This document shows positions 27,204 to 37,000 of a stretch of 64,000 bases of DNA, in pieces. Origin of the DNA: Bacteroidota bacterium (GTDB lineage Bacteria > Bacteroidota > Bacteroidia > B-17B0 > Aurantibacillaceae); NCBI GenBank assembly GCA_013298715.1, contig JAAFIQ010000003.1, positions 124,001 through 188,000 of the forward strand, read 5' to 3'. The translations under genes were made by a program, and so were the position numbers. The notes below the pieces were generated by a model, which worked only from the letters and a program-made list of their open reading frames with translations, was not told the origin of the DNA and did not search any database. Positions within the stretch are counted from its first letter, which is position 1. Every line of letters starts with the position of its first letter.

Positions 27204-27728
27204 TTATTGAAAGTCAAGAAATAACTTATTTCGTTCTGTAGGTTTCGCCTTACTCATTTCAGTTATAAATTCCGTTAATCTTTTTTCGTCAATTTTTATT
27301 GAAGACAAATTTATATTTAATTCTTCAAAACCCATTGCTTTGTTAATCGAAGAAATTTTTTTAGAAAATTTGGATTGAGATTTTTTTATGTCAATTCCAG
27401 ACTTCAAAGAAACACAAATGAATTTTACTCCAGTGTCTACCAAATAAGCATTTTCAATGATGTTCCAATTTATAAACTCTTTAAGTATCGTCCTATCGTA
27501 AATTCCTATTTCATTTATTATTATTTGAGGTCTCCAGTCTAATAAATTATAAAATGCAACGAGAACACCTAACCCAAAAAACAAGATTGAAACCCAACCA
27601 ATTATAATCTTAAATAAATCCGAATGTTTAGCGCTAATGAAATATATACCACCAAAAACAAAAACACTACATCCAAGAAAAAGCCCGAGATTTTTCCATT
27701 TAGATTTATAGAGTTTAATCTCTTTCAT
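27204..27728 (-). CDS. STM3941 family-like membrane protein
   Basis: 174-residue protein with two N-terminal membrane helices (about 13-31 and 39-61) and a cytoplasmic tail with the PH-like strand pattern IIINEIGIYDRTILKEFINW, followed by an asparagine/lysine-rich segment. The opening KEIKLYKSKWKN and topology match the STM3941-like family, whose function is unknown. It stands alone between a palindrome-rich gap and gcdH. Family assignment is by recalled pattern. Confidence 0.65.
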   Translation of the reverse strand: MKEIKLYKSKWKNLGLFLGCSVFVFGGIYFISAKHSDLFKIIIGWVSILFFGLGVLVAFYNLLDWRPQIIINEIGIYDRTILKEFINWNIIENAYLVDTGVKFICVSLKSGIDIKKSQSKFSKKISSINKAMGFEELNINLSSIKIDEKRLTEFITEMSKAKPTERNKLFLDFQ

Positions 27729-27828
27729 TCTTTAATAAAATAAAAACAAGTAAACAGAGATGGTAATGATTTGGCTACTCCCTCTCAATTAAATAAAACA
27801 AGAGTTTTAATATTTTCCTTATTTAGAT

Positions 27829-29013
27829 CTACGAAAACGCATTAAACCCGGTAATATCCATTCCTGTAATTAGTAAATGAATATCATGCGTTCCTTCGTA
27901 AGTAATTACGCTTTCTAAATTCATCATGTGGCGCATAATTGGGTACTCACCTGTAATACCCATGCCACCATGTATTTGGCGTGCTTCGCGAGCAATTTGT
28001 AAGGCCATGTTTACATTATTACGCTTAGCCATACTTATTTGCGCTGGCGATGCGCGGTGTTCGTTTTTTAACACACCCAAACGCCAAGTTAATAATTGCG
28101 CTTTTGTAATCTCAGTAATCATCTCAGCTAATTTTTTTTGTGTTAACTGAAACGCACCAATAGGTTTGCCAAATTGCTGACGCTCTTTACTATAACGTAA
28201 TGCGCTATCGTAACAATCCATTGCGGCGCCAATAACGCCCCAAGCAATACCAAAACGTGCAGAATTTAAACAACCCAAAGGACCTTTTAATCCTTTAATA
28301 TTTGGGAAAATATTTTCTTTAGGAACCAACACATTATCAAACACCAACTCGCCTGTTGCGCTAGCACGTAAACTCCATTTGCCATGGGTTTCAGGCGTTG
28401 TAAAGCCTTCCATACCACGCTCAACAATAATACCTCGTATCTCCCCAGCTTCATCTTTTGCCCAAACAACTGCAATATCAGCAAACGGACTATTACTTAT
28501 CCACAATTTAGCACCATTTAAAATTACGTTTTTACCATCGCCTGCATCTTTAAAATTTGTGAGCATGCCCGCTGGGTTACTTCCGTGGTCAGGCTCTGTT
28601 AAACCAAAGCATCCCATTAAATCGCCAGTGGCTAATTTTGGTAAATATTTTTTCTTTTGCTCTTCGCTACCATAAGTAAAAATTGGGTACATCACCAAAG
28701 AGCTTTGCACCGATGCAGTTGAACGTAAGCCACTATCACCACGCTCCAACTCTTGCATAATTAAACCATAGCTAATTTGATCTAAACCCGGACCGCCGTA
28801 TTCAGCAGGAATGTAAGGGCCAAAAGCGCCAATTTCAGCCAAACCTTTAATCCATTGTTTTGGGAAAGTAGTTGTTTGGCAGGCCTCTTCAACAATAGGA
28901 GTTACCTCTTTTTTAACCCAAGCACGGGCAGTTTCGCGAATTAGTTTGTGTTCGTCGGTTAATAACTCATCCATTAAATAGTAATCGTGAGCTTGAAAAT
29001 TATCAGATGCCAT
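27829..29013 (-). CDS. gcdH: Acyl-CoA dehydrogenase, glutaryl-CoA dehydrogenase type
   Basis: FAD enzyme predicted to oxidise and decarboxylate glutaryl-CoA to crotonyl-CoA in lysine/tryptophan breakdown. The 394 residues follow the GCDH form closely: SVQSSLVMYPIFTYGSEEQ, the flavin-binding GCFGLTEPDHGSNPAGM, WISNSPFADIAVVWA, and the catalytic glutamate in TYEGTHDIHLL (E373). These features separate it from short-chain acyl-CoA dehydrogenases. A promoter of the usual type lies upstream on the minus strand. No other lysine-degradation gene is near. Confidence 0.9.
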   Translation of the reverse strand: MASDNFQAHDYYLMDELLTDEHKLIRETARAWVKKEVTPIVEEACQTTTFPKQWIKGLAEIGAFGPYIPAEYGGPGLDQISYGLIMQELERGDSGLRSTASVQSSLVMYPIFTYGSEEQKKKYLPKLATGDLMGCFGLTEPDHGSNPAGMLTNFKDAGDGKNVILNGAKLWISNSPFADIAVVWAKDEAGEIRGIIVERGMEGFTTPETHGKWSLRASATGELVFDNVLVPKENIFPNIKGLKGPLGCLNSARFGIAWGVIGAAMDCYDSALRYSKERQQFGKPIGAFQLTQKKLAEMITEITKAQLLTWRLGVLKNEHRASPAQISMAKRNNVNMALQIAREARQIHGGMGITGEYPIMRHMMNLESVITYEGTHDIHLLITGMDITGFNAFS

Positions 29014-29032
29014 AGTATAGAAATTTAGTTTA

Positions 29033-29066
29033 CAAATGTAACATTAAATGCTTCAATTTAAAACAA
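29033..29066 (-). promoter_or_regulatory. Promoter candidate for gcdH
   Basis: On the minus strand a TTG (29066-29064) precedes an exact -7 box TACATTTG (29040-29033) by 23 bases, the upper limit of the usual spacing. The box ends about 20 bases before the gcdH ATG. Confidence 0.45.
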
Positions 29067-29093
29067 GTTTTGGCTATTATTGTTTACCGTTTT

Positions 29094-29678
29094 ATGGTTA
29101 AGCAGTTGTTACCCGAACCCGCTTTTGCGAGTTATTTTCCTAATTTTTTTAGTGAAGGAGAAAATAATCATTACTTACAACTTTTAACATCCACTATAAA
29201 TTGGAAACATGAACACATAACATTATTCGGAAAAGAAGTGTTGCAACCTCGATTAACAGCATTTTACGGCGATAAAGGAATTTCTTACACATACTCTCAC
29301 CGAGAAATGGAAGCAACTATTTGGACAAGCGAACTCTGCATCCTAAAAGAAAAGTTGGAAAAATTTTGTGATTCAGAGTTTAATAGTGTGCTTTTAAACT
29401 ATTACCGCCATGGCAATGATAGTATGGGTTGGCACCGCGATAATGAAAAAAGTTTAGGAATAAACCCTACAATTGCTTCCGTTAGTTTTGGAGCCGAACG
29501 CCTGTTTGAGTTCAGAAATTATTTAAACAAAAAAGAAAAAGTAAAAATTACACTAGAGACCGGTAGCCTTCTAATTATGAAAAATAGAACGCAAGAACTT
29601 TACGAACACCAAGTTCCAAAATCAAAAAAACCTTTAGAAACAAGAATTAACCTAACTTTCAGAAAAATTTTACAATGA
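29094..29678 (+). CDS. AlkB-like 2-oxoglutarate/Fe(II) dioxygenase
   Basis: Probable DNA/RNA demethylase that removes alkyl lesions oxidatively. The 194 residues contain the iron triad H114-x-D116 (GWHRDNEKSLG) and H172 (YEHQVPKSKK), and the 2-oxoglutarate-binding arginines in ETRINLTFR. The nucleotide-recognition part (PRLTAFYGDKGISYTYS) resembles the ALKBH2/3-like branch. I use the ATG at 29094 rather than a TTG at 29070. Its stop overlaps the TspO gene by four bases (ATGA). Confidence 0.92.
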   Translation: MVKQLLPEPAFASYFPNFFSEGENNHYLQLLTSTINWKHEHITLFGKEVLQPRLTAFYGDKGISYTYSHREMEATIWTSELCILKEKLEKFCDSEFNSVLLNYYRHGNDSMGWHRDNEKSLGINPTIASVSFGAERLFEFRNYLNKKEKVKITLETGSLLIMKNRTQELYEHQVPKSKKPLETRINLTFRKILQ

Positions 29679-30151
29679 TTGATTACCTCAACACCCATAA
29701 AAAAATAGCTCTTATTTTGTGTATTAGTCTCCCCATTTTGGTTGGATTTACTGGCGCTTTTGCAACATCATCAGGGGTATCAACCTGGTACCAAACCATC
29801 AATAAACCTTGGTTTACTCCACCCAATTGGTTATTTGGTCCTGCTTGGACAACCCTTTACATACTAATGGGCATTAGTTTGTATAAAATAATTTTTTTGC
29901 CGAATAACAAATTGCCACTAACAGTTTTTTTTATTCAACTGGTTTTAAATTTCTTTTGGTCTTTTATTTTCTTCTACTTTGTTGAGTTTGGCTGGGCCTT
30001 GACAGAAATTATTTTCCTTTGGATTTCTATACTTGCCATGATAATACTGTTTTACAAACAAAACAAAATAGCTGCATTATTAAACCTGCCTTATTTACTT
30101 TGGGTAAGCTTTGCTACTTGCTTAAACTGTTCTATTTGGCTTTTAAATTAA
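29675..30151 (+). CDS. TspO/MBR family membrane protein
   Basis: 158-residue five-helix protein of the tryptophan-rich sensory protein/peripheral benzodiazepine receptor family, which binds porphyrins and cholesterol-like ligands. Diagnostic segments are WYQTINKPWFTPPNWLFGPAW and TTLYILMGISLY, with conserved tryptophans and PNWLFG. It is translationally coupled to the AlkB-like gene by a four-base overlap, so the two are co-expressed, possibly as an oxidative-damage pair; that is inference. Confidence 0.9.
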   Translation: MIDYLNTHKKIALILCISLPILVGFTGAFATSSGVSTWYQTINKPWFTPPNWLFGPAWTTLYILMGISLYKIIFLPNNKLPLTVFFIQLVLNFFWSFIFFYFVEFGWALTEIIFLWISILAMIILFYKQNKIAALLNLPYLLWVSFATCLNCSIWLLN

Positions 30152-30191
30152 TTTGATTTTAAAACCTTATTTTTACAAAAATTCTGAATTG

Positions 30192-31676
30192 ATGAAAAAA
30201 ATTTTAATTGCCAATAGAGGAGAAATTGCCCTAAGGGTGATGCGCAGTGCTAAAGAAATGGGTATTAAAACAGTAGCTGTTTATAGCGAGGCAGATGCTA
30301 ATGCTCCGTTTGTTAGATATGCAGATGAAGCCGTATTATTAGGCCCTCCTCCAAGCAACCAATCGTATTTATTAGGCGATAAAATAATTGAAATTTGTAA
30401 ACAATTACAGGTAGATGGTATTCACCCTGGTTACGGCTTTTTAAGCGAGAATGCCGATTTTGCAAGAAAAGTGCGTGATGCAAAAATAACGTTTATTGGT
30501 CCTAGTCCTGAAAGTATGGATATGATGGGCGATAAACTAAGCGCAAAAGCAACCGCCAAAAAAATGAATGTGCCAATGATTACTGGTTCTGAAGGTGCGG
30601 TTACTGATGTTAAAGAAGCCATTAAAATAGCCAAAGAAACTGGATTTCCTTTACTTATAAAAGCCAGTGCAGGCGGTGGCGGCAAAGGTATGAAGTTGGT
30701 GGAAAACGAAGCAGAAATAGAAGAACAAATGCGCTTGGCTATGAGCGAGGCCAAATCTTCGTTTGGTAACGATGCAGTATTTATTGAAAAATACGCTAAT
30801 CGCCCACGTCATATTGAAATTCAGCTAATTGCAGATAATTTTGGGAATTGCGTTTATTTATTTGAACGTGAGTGTAGCATACAACGCCGTCATCAAAAGG
30901 TGGTTGAAGAGGCTCCTAGTTCTGTATTAACGCCAGAATTAAGAGAACGTATGGGAAAATGCGCCGTGGATGTTGCTAAAGCTTGTAATTATAGTGGTGC
31001 AGGCACAGTAGAGTTTTTGGTGGATGATAAATTGAATTTCTACTTTTTAGAAATGAACACACGCCTGCAAGTAGAGCATACGGTAAGCGAAATGATAACA
31101 GGATTAGATTTAGTAAAAGAACAAATAAAAGTTGCCCGTGGCGAAAAATTAAGCTTCACTCAAAACGATGTTAAAATAAACGGCCACGCCATGGAAATAC
31201 GCGTTTGTGCCGAAGATCCAATGAATAATTTTTTACCCGAAGTTGGTAATTTGTTAGTTTACCAAACACCTAAAGGCAATGGTGTGCGTGTGGATGATGG
31301 CTTTGAACAAGGTATGGATATTCCGATTTATTATGATAGTATGATTGCGAAATTAATTACGCATGGAAAAGACAGAACAGAAGCTATTGATAAAATGTTA
31401 CGCGCCATTAAAGATTATAAAATTGTTGGTGTAGAAACTACCTTAGATTTTTGTACATTTGTATTAGAACATCCAAAATTTGTGAGTGGTGATTTTGATA
31501 CTGGCTTTATAAAAAATTATTTTGAACCAGAAATGCTTCAAACTAAAAATACAAATTTGAACCAAATTGCAAGTATAGCCGCAAGTTTAATTCATACACA
31601 AACCAATAAAAACAATAATTTGACTGAGACGAACGTTGTTAAAAAAAGTAAATGGAAAGCTAACCGCTTAGTTTAG
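30192..31676 (+). CDS. accC: Acyl-CoA carboxylase, biotin carboxylase subunit
   Basis: ATP-grasp enzyme that carboxylates biotin, feeding acetyl-CoA (fatty acid synthesis) or propionyl-CoA carboxylation. The 494 residues from the ATG at 30192 begin KKILIANRGEIALRVMRSA and include the ATP-binding glycine-rich loop SAGGGGKGMK, EKYANRPRHIEIQ, ERECSIQRRHQK and the catalytic FLEMNTRLQVEHTVSE. A TTG at 30153 is also in frame but is less likely, since homologues start at this MKK. The tail after about 450 (QTKNTNLNQIAS...KWKANRLV) is longer than in E. coli AccC and hints at an acyl-CoA carboxylase of broader specificity. No BCCP or carboxyltransferase gene is adjacent. Confidence 0.9.
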   Translation: MKKILIANRGEIALRVMRSAKEMGIKTVAVYSEADANAPFVRYADEAVLLGPPPSNQSYLLGDKIIEICKQLQVDGIHPGYGFLSENADFARKVRDAKITFIGPSPESMDMMGDKLSAKATAKKMNVPMITGSEGAVTDVKEAIKIAKETGFPLLIKASAGGGGKGMKLVENEAEIEEQMRLAMSEAKSSFGNDAVFIEKYANRPRHIEIQLIADNFGNCVYLFERECSIQRRHQKVVEEAPSSVLTPELRERMGKCAVDVAKACNYSGAGTVEFLVDDKLNFYFLEMNTRLQVEHTVSEMITGLDLVKEQIKVARGEKLSFTQNDVKINGHAMEIRVCAEDPMNNFLPEVGNLLVYQTPKGNGVRVDDGFEQGMDIPIYYDSMIAKLITHGKDRTEAIDKMLRAIKDYKIVGVETTLDFCTFVLEHPKFVSGDFDTGFIKNYFEPEMLQTKNTNLNQIASIAASLIHTQTNKNNNLTETNVVKKSKWKANRLV

Positions 31677-31724
31677 TATCAAACTTGTAGGTTACTTTTT
31701 GCGTATTAGTAAATAAACCTATAA

Positions 31725-32342
31725 ATGAAACATTTTAAATTAAAAATATATTTAGTTATTTCTGTTTTAAGTAATGGTTTAAACCTATTGTCTCAAAATT
31801 CAAATTTTGATATTACTGTTCCGCCTGAGAAAGGTTATCGCTGCCGCGCCGAGATTTACCAAGGAGATACCATTCCTGTGGTTGATTTGTATAGTGTTGA
31901 TGTTATAACCACATTTGTATTTAAAAATCCTCGTCAATATGAACTTTGGACACGCACCAAGTTTAACGTTAAAAAAGTATATCCTTACGCCATATTGGCT
32001 GCTGCAAAGTTACGAGAGTATGATAAAGCCCTTGCCCTTATTAAGGATGAGCATACTAAAAAAGCGTTTTTGAAAATTTGCGAAAAAGATTTACGCAACG
32101 AGTTTGAAGATGAATTAAAAGGATTAAGCGTAAGTCAAGGCAAGGTATTAATGAAATTAATTGACAGAGAAACTGGCAAAACAACCTATGAAATTGTGAA
32201 ACAAATGCGTGGTAATTTTCAGGCCTGTTTTTGGCAAGCCTTAGCTTCTTTATTTGGTAATAGTATGAAAGTAACTTACGACCCTGTAGAAGATGTTATG
32301 ATTGAGCGTGCAATTGTATTAGTAGAAACTGGCGCATTTTAA
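31725..32342 (+). CDS. DUF4294 domain-containing exported protein
   Basis: 205-residue exported protein with a signal peptide (LKIYLVISVLSNGLNLLSQ) and a domain of conserved Bacteroidota pattern: GDTIPVVDLYSVDVIT, RTKFNVKKVYPYAILAA, KVLMKLIDRETGKTTYEIVK and GNFQACFWQALASLFG. I recognise this as DUF4294, of unknown function and restricted to Bacteroidota envelopes. It starts 48 bases after the biotin carboxylase gene and ends two bases before the next exported protein, so those two are likely co-transcribed. Confidence 0.85.
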   Translation: MKHFKLKIYLVISVLSNGLNLLSQNSNFDITVPPEKGYRCRAEIYQGDTIPVVDLYSVDVITTFVFKNPRQYELWTRTKFNVKKVYPYAILAAAKLREYDKALALIKDEHTKKAFLKICEKDLRNEFEDELKGLSVSQGKVLMKLIDRETGKTTYEIVKQMRGNFQACFWQALASLFGNSMKVTYDPVEDVMIERAIVLVETGAF

Positions 32343-32344
32343 AG

Positions 32345-33214
32345 ATGAAGAAATTAATTTTTTTATGTACGTTTTTACTTCAATCTAATTTTCAATCGAG
32401 GAGTAATGTGGCATTAAACTCATCTAACAGATTTTCATTCTTTCACTCAAAAATTGCTGCAAAGTCAGATTCCTTAAAAAATGAAAAAACGTTGTTTAAA
32501 ATAAAAACACCTATCGATTTTTTTGAGGTAGATAATTTAGAAAACATCTTTTGTATTCATGAGGCTCAGATTACGAAGTACCTAACAAATGGGAAAATAG
32601 TATCAAAATACAGCAATTTAAAATTAGGAAACATAAAAGCAATAGATGTAATGAATCCTTTAAAAATTTTGGTGTATTATAAAGATTACCAACAACTGGT
32701 TTTTTTAGATAACCAGCTTTCTGAAAACAGTGAAACAATTAATTTAGAAAAACTAGGTTACGAACAAACGGAATTAGTTTGTGCAAGCGCCAATAATAGT
32801 TTTTGGTTGTTTAACAAACAAAACAACGAGTTGATAAGGTTTAACGAAAATTCTAAAAAAATACACAGCACAGGCAATTTAGCGCAATTACTTAAAACAG
32901 AATTACACCCAACTTTTTTGTGCGAGAACAACGGTAATGTTTACTTAAACTGCCCTAACCAAGGCATTTTTGTATTTGATATTTTTGGCACCTATATAAA
33001 AACAATAGGCTTAACAAAACAAGAAACTATAAAAGTGAATGATAATTTTATCTATTATAAATTAGACTCTACTTTTTGCAGCTACAACACACTAAGTTTT
33101 GAAAAATCTTGCAAAATATTGGTTCAAAATGCAACAAATGCTCATTTTTTTAAAAGTAAACTTTATGTTTCTTCTAAAAATGAATTGCAAATATCAAGTT
33201 TATTAAAGGAATAG
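32345..33214 (+). CDS. Exported protein, possible beta-propeller
   Basis: Unrecognised 289-residue protein with signal peptide (KKLIFLCTFLLQSNFQ). The mature part alternates short hydrophobic strands with charged turns in a loosely repeated way (FEVDNLENIFCIHE, IDVMNPLKILVYY, ENNGNVYLNCPNQGIFVFD), the look of a six-bladed propeller of NHL type. No active-site motif is present. It lies two bases after the DUF4294 gene, so the two may form an envelope complex. Confidence 0.6.
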   Translation: MKKLIFLCTFLLQSNFQSRSNVALNSSNRFSFFHSKIAAKSDSLKNEKTLFKIKTPIDFFEVDNLENIFCIHEAQITKYLTNGKIVSKYSNLKLGNIKAIDVMNPLKILVYYKDYQQLVFLDNQLSENSETINLEKLGYEQTELVCASANNSFWLFNKQNNELIRFNENSKKIHSTGNLAQLLKTELHPTFLCENNGNVYLNCPNQGIFVFDIFGTYIKTIGLTKQETIKVNDNFIYYKLDSTFCSYNTLSFEKSCKILVQNATNAHFFKSKLYVSSKNELQISSLLKE

Positions 33215-33277
33215 TTTAGATTAATTCTAATTAATTTGCAATAAATTGTTAATTTTTTTAATAACTTATAAAAACTA

Positions 33278-33307
33278 TTGCCAATTGAAAAAATCCTATT
33301 ACTTTTA
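33278..33307 (+). promoter_or_regulatory. Promoter candidate for the small lipoprotein pair
   Basis: TTG at 33278-33280 and TACTTTTA at 33300-33307 (seven of eight matches to TAnnTTTG) are 19 bases apart, 24 bases before the ATG at 33332. The spacing is ideal though the last base of the -7 box is off consensus. Confidence 0.45.
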
Positions 33308-33331
33308 CGCCAACTTTAAAACAAAATAATT

Positions 33332-33592
33332 ATGAAAAAAATTACAATTTTAGCTGTTGCTGCCTTAGCAATTAGCTTTGCTTCTTGTAAGAAGGAAAGG
33401 ACTTGTACTTGTACAACCACAAATACTTCGACAAACGGCACAGTAACTACTGGTACACCTAGAACAACAGTTTATGAGAAAATTAGCAAAAAAGATGCTC
33501 AAAAACAATGTTGGACAACAATGTCGGAAAATAACTCTATTACTCCAACGGCATCAACAAGTAAATCAGATACTAAATGTGAATTAAAATAA
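33332..33592 (+). CDS. Small cysteine-containing lipoprotein, copy A
   Basis: 86-residue lipoprotein with signal peptide and lipobox (LAISFASC, lipidated C19) followed by KKERTCTCTTTNTST, a threonine/serine-rich stretch and a charged helical part ending in a cysteine (KSDTKCELK). The next gene is a paralogue nine bases downstream; both share C-K-K-x-R-T-C-T-C right after the lipid site and a second distal cysteine pair. A structural or surface role is likely; nothing specific is recognised. Confidence 0.7.
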   Translation: MKKITILAVAALAISFASCKKERTCTCTTTNTSTNGTVTTGTPRTTVYEKISKKDAQKQCWTTMSENNSITPTASTSKSDTKCELK

Positions 33593-33601
33593 TTAATTAA
33601 A

Positions 33602-33901
33602 ATGAAAAAAAATATTATAATAGCCGTTTTAGCTGTAGCAGCAATGGCTGTATCTTGTAAAAAAGATCGTACTTGTACTTGTGAGTCAACATCTACAGTT
33701 GTTTCTACATCTAACGGGCAAACAACTACAACAACCTCTACAGATAAAGATAAAACAACAGTTAATAAAATCAAAAAAGGTGATATGAAGTGGCAATCTG
33801 ATTGCCACAACAAAACTGAAACATATACCAGTTCTTTTGGTCAAGGTCAGTTTGCTGTAACAAATAATCACACAGATGTTTATAAATGTACTTTAGATTA
33901 A
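33602..33901 (+). CDS. Small cysteine-containing lipoprotein, copy B
   Basis: 99-residue paralogue of the preceding lipoprotein: lipobox AMAVSC, then KKDRTCTCESTSTV, a threonine-rich stretch and distal cysteines (WQSDCHNKTET, DVYKCTLD). The two genes are nine bases apart and share a promoter and a terminator (33922), so they form a bicistronic unit made by tandem duplication. The function is unknown; the even number of cysteines suggests internal disulfides. Confidence 0.7.
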   Translation: MKKNIIIAVLAVAAMAVSCKKDRTCTCESTSTVVSTSNGQTTTTTSTDKDKTTVNKIKKGDMKWQSDCHNKTETYTSSFGQGQFAVTNNHTDVYKCTLD

Positions 33902-33921
33902 TTTCTTAATACAATTAATAG

Positions 33922-33947
33922 AAACCCGCCTTTGTGCGGGTTTTTTT
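33922..33947 (+). terminator. Rho-independent terminator of the lipoprotein pair
   Basis: A perfect 8-bp stem (AAACCCGC / GCGGGTTT) with a six-base loop is followed by a run of T, 20 bases after the second lipoprotein stop. Confidence 0.9.
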
Positions 33948-33983
33948 ATGCCCAAGACTTTCAAAATAATTCTTTCATAAAAA

Positions 33984-34014
33984 TTGGGACATCTCAGCTA
34001 AAATGCTATATTTG
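33984..34014 (+). promoter_or_regulatory. Promoter of secDF (TTG - 20 nt - TATATTTG)
   Basis: TTG at 33984-33986 and exact -7 box TATATTTG at 34007-34014 with a 20-base spacer, 36 bases before the secDF ATG. This is the cleanest canonical promoter in the window with a normal-length leader. Confidence 0.7.
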
Positions 34015-34050
34015 CACCCTTAAAATTTTTTAATTTTTTACAATTTTATT

Positions 34051-37000
34051 ATGCAAAACAAAGGTGCTATTAAAATATTTGCTTTACTACTAGGTATAGC
34101 TTGTATTTTTTATTTATCGTTTACTTGGGTAACGCGCGGGGTTGAAGGCGACGCAACAGAATACGCTCAAAATTTAATGAACTCCCCAAAGGTTATTGAA
34201 ACAGCCAAAGCAAAAGGTTTAAATGTTGATTCTTTAAGAACTTCTTACGAAGACAGATTTTTAGACTCAATGAAAAAAGTAGAAGTGTATCCACTTTTAG
34301 GTTATACTTACGAAGATTGTAAAAAACAAGAAATTAATCTTGGGTTAGATTTACGTGGTGGTATGAACGTTACTTTAGAAGTTTCGGTTTTAGATATCAT
34401 TAAAAATTTAAGCAATAATAGTTTAGATATTCCTTTTAATAATGCATTAAAAGAAACACAAAAAAACTTAGGAGTAAATAACAACGATGATTTTGTTACT
34501 TTATTCGAAAAAGAATACAAAAAAGCTGCCCCAAGTGGTAAATTAGCACCCTTGTTTCAAAGCATTGAAAACAAAAGCAAAATTTCTTACAATAGCTCAA
34601 ACGAAGAGGTAATTAAATTTATTAGAGAGCGCGTAAACGAAGCTGTGGCCAATGCAGAAAAAACATTCCGCAGCCGTATCGATCGTTTTGGTGTAACACA
34701 ACCTAACATTCAAAAATTGGAATCAACTGGTCGAATTTTAGTTGAATTACCAGGTGTAAAAGATAAAGCCCGTGTACGCGAATTATTACAAGGAACCGCA
34801 AACTTAGAATTTTGGGAAACCTACGAAAATGGTGAAGTTGCACCTATGTTAGATAAAGCAAACACAATTATTGCTCAGTACTTAAATGCAACTACCGAAA
34901 TTGCAAAAACGGATTCTTTAGCTCCAAAGGCAATAGATACTTTGGCGGTTGCTAATGCTACACCAGCTGCAACCCCTTCTGCTGTTGCTAACTCAACTCC
35001 TGAAGTTAAAGACACTACTAAAAAAGATAGCGCAAGTTTAGCAAAAGCCCCTGTAACAAGTTCAGTTAATGCACAAGATACTGCCATTAAAGGTTTCATG
35101 AAACGTGTACCTTTGTTCTCTGTATTTCAAAATGCATTTGGTTTAGTGCCTTTAAAAGGTAGAGTAACATTAGATGAAAAAGGGAATCCTAAAACATACG
35201 CTGAAGGGCCAGTAGTAGGTTTTGCAACAACAAAAGCCGATACAGCAAAAGTAAATGCCTTATTAAAAATTGCCATCGAAAGAAATGCTTTCCCAAGTAA
35301 ATTACGTTTTATGTGGGGTAATAAAGAAGTAGAAACTAAAAACGAAGAAGGTACTGTTGTTGGCGGGTATTATGAATTATTTGCTGTTAAAACCAGCGAT
35401 AGCAAAGGAAAACCTGCATTAAGTGGCGATATTATTACCGATGCACGTAAAGATTACAATCAACAAAGTGGTGGTTCTCCGTTCATCAGCATGAATATGA
35501 ACAACGAAGCTTCTACTAAATGGGCCAGAATCACTGGTGCTAATGTTGGTAAAAGCATTGCTGTAGTGATGGATAACATGGTTTACTCTGCGCCTCGTGT
35601 AAATGGCGAAATTACTGGTGGTTCATCTCAAATTAGCGGTAATTTTACAGACTCAGAGGCTGACGGCTTAGCGGCAATTTTAAGTGCTGGTAAATTGCCT
35701 GCACCTGCTCATATTGTTGAAGAGAGTGTGGTTGGTCCTACTTTAGGTAAAGAAGCCATCGATTCTGGGTTAATGAGCTTTGTAATAGCATTGTTAGTAA
35801 TTTTAGTATTTATGTATGTGTATTACAACAAATCTGGCTTGGTTGCTAATATTGCTTTAATTGCAAACATGTTCTTTATTATGGGAATTTTAACATCGTT
35901 ACATGCGGTATTAACACTTCCTGGTATTGCTGGTATCGTTTTAACTATTGGTTTGGCGGTAGATGCTAACATCTTAATTTTTGAACGTGTGCGTGAAGAA
36001 TTAGCACTTGGAAAATCAACCAATCAAGCTATTAAAGAAGGTTTTAAACACGCTATGAGTTCAATTATTGACTCTAACGTAACGCTGGCAATATTAGCGG
36101 TTATTCTTTATGTGTTTGGTAGCGGCCCGGTACAAGGTTTTGCAACTACTTTATTTATTGGTATTTGTACGTCATTATTCTCGGCAATTTTAATTACACG
36201 TGTAATTTTTGAATGGATGTTGGATCGTAAAATGGAAATTCCGTTTGATACAACTGCAACACGTAACGCTTTTAAAAAATTACATTTTGATTTTGTAGGT
36301 AAACGTAAAATCTACTACATAATTTCCACCTTAGTTATTGTTGCTGGTGTATTTTTCTTCTTCAAAAATCATGGTTTAAACTTAGGTGTTGATTTTAAAG
36401 GTGGAAGAACATACAAAGTTCGTTTTGATAATGCAGTTAATACGGATGATGTAAAAAAATGTTTAGCTGTACCTTTTGAATCAGCCCCTGAAGTGAAAAC
36501 ATTAGGGAGTGCTACACAAGTAAAAATTACAACTACTTTTAAAGTTAATGATAAAACAAGTAATGCAGATTCAATTGCAGATGCTCAGTTAAACAAAGGT
36601 TTACTTACTTTAGGAAATAAGTACGAGGTAATGAGTTCTCAAAAAGTGGGCGCTACTATTGCAACCGATGTTGTGTATGGTGCTTACGGAGCTGTTTTAT
36701 TCTCATGTTTAATGATGTTTATATACATCGTTGTTCGTTTCCGTAAATGGCAATATGGTTTAGGATCAGTTGTAGCTTTATTCCATGACGTTTTAATTGT
36801 ATTATCGTTCTACACTATTTTTGATGGTGTATTACCTTTCTCTCTAGAAATTGGACAAGATTTTATCGCAGCAATTTTAACGGTAATGGGTTATACAATG
36901 ACAGAAACGGTTGTAGTGTTTGACCGTATTCGTGAGCGATTAAGCGAAAGTGGTAAAGCTGATGTATTTGGTGAAGAGCGTAATAAATTAATTAATTACG

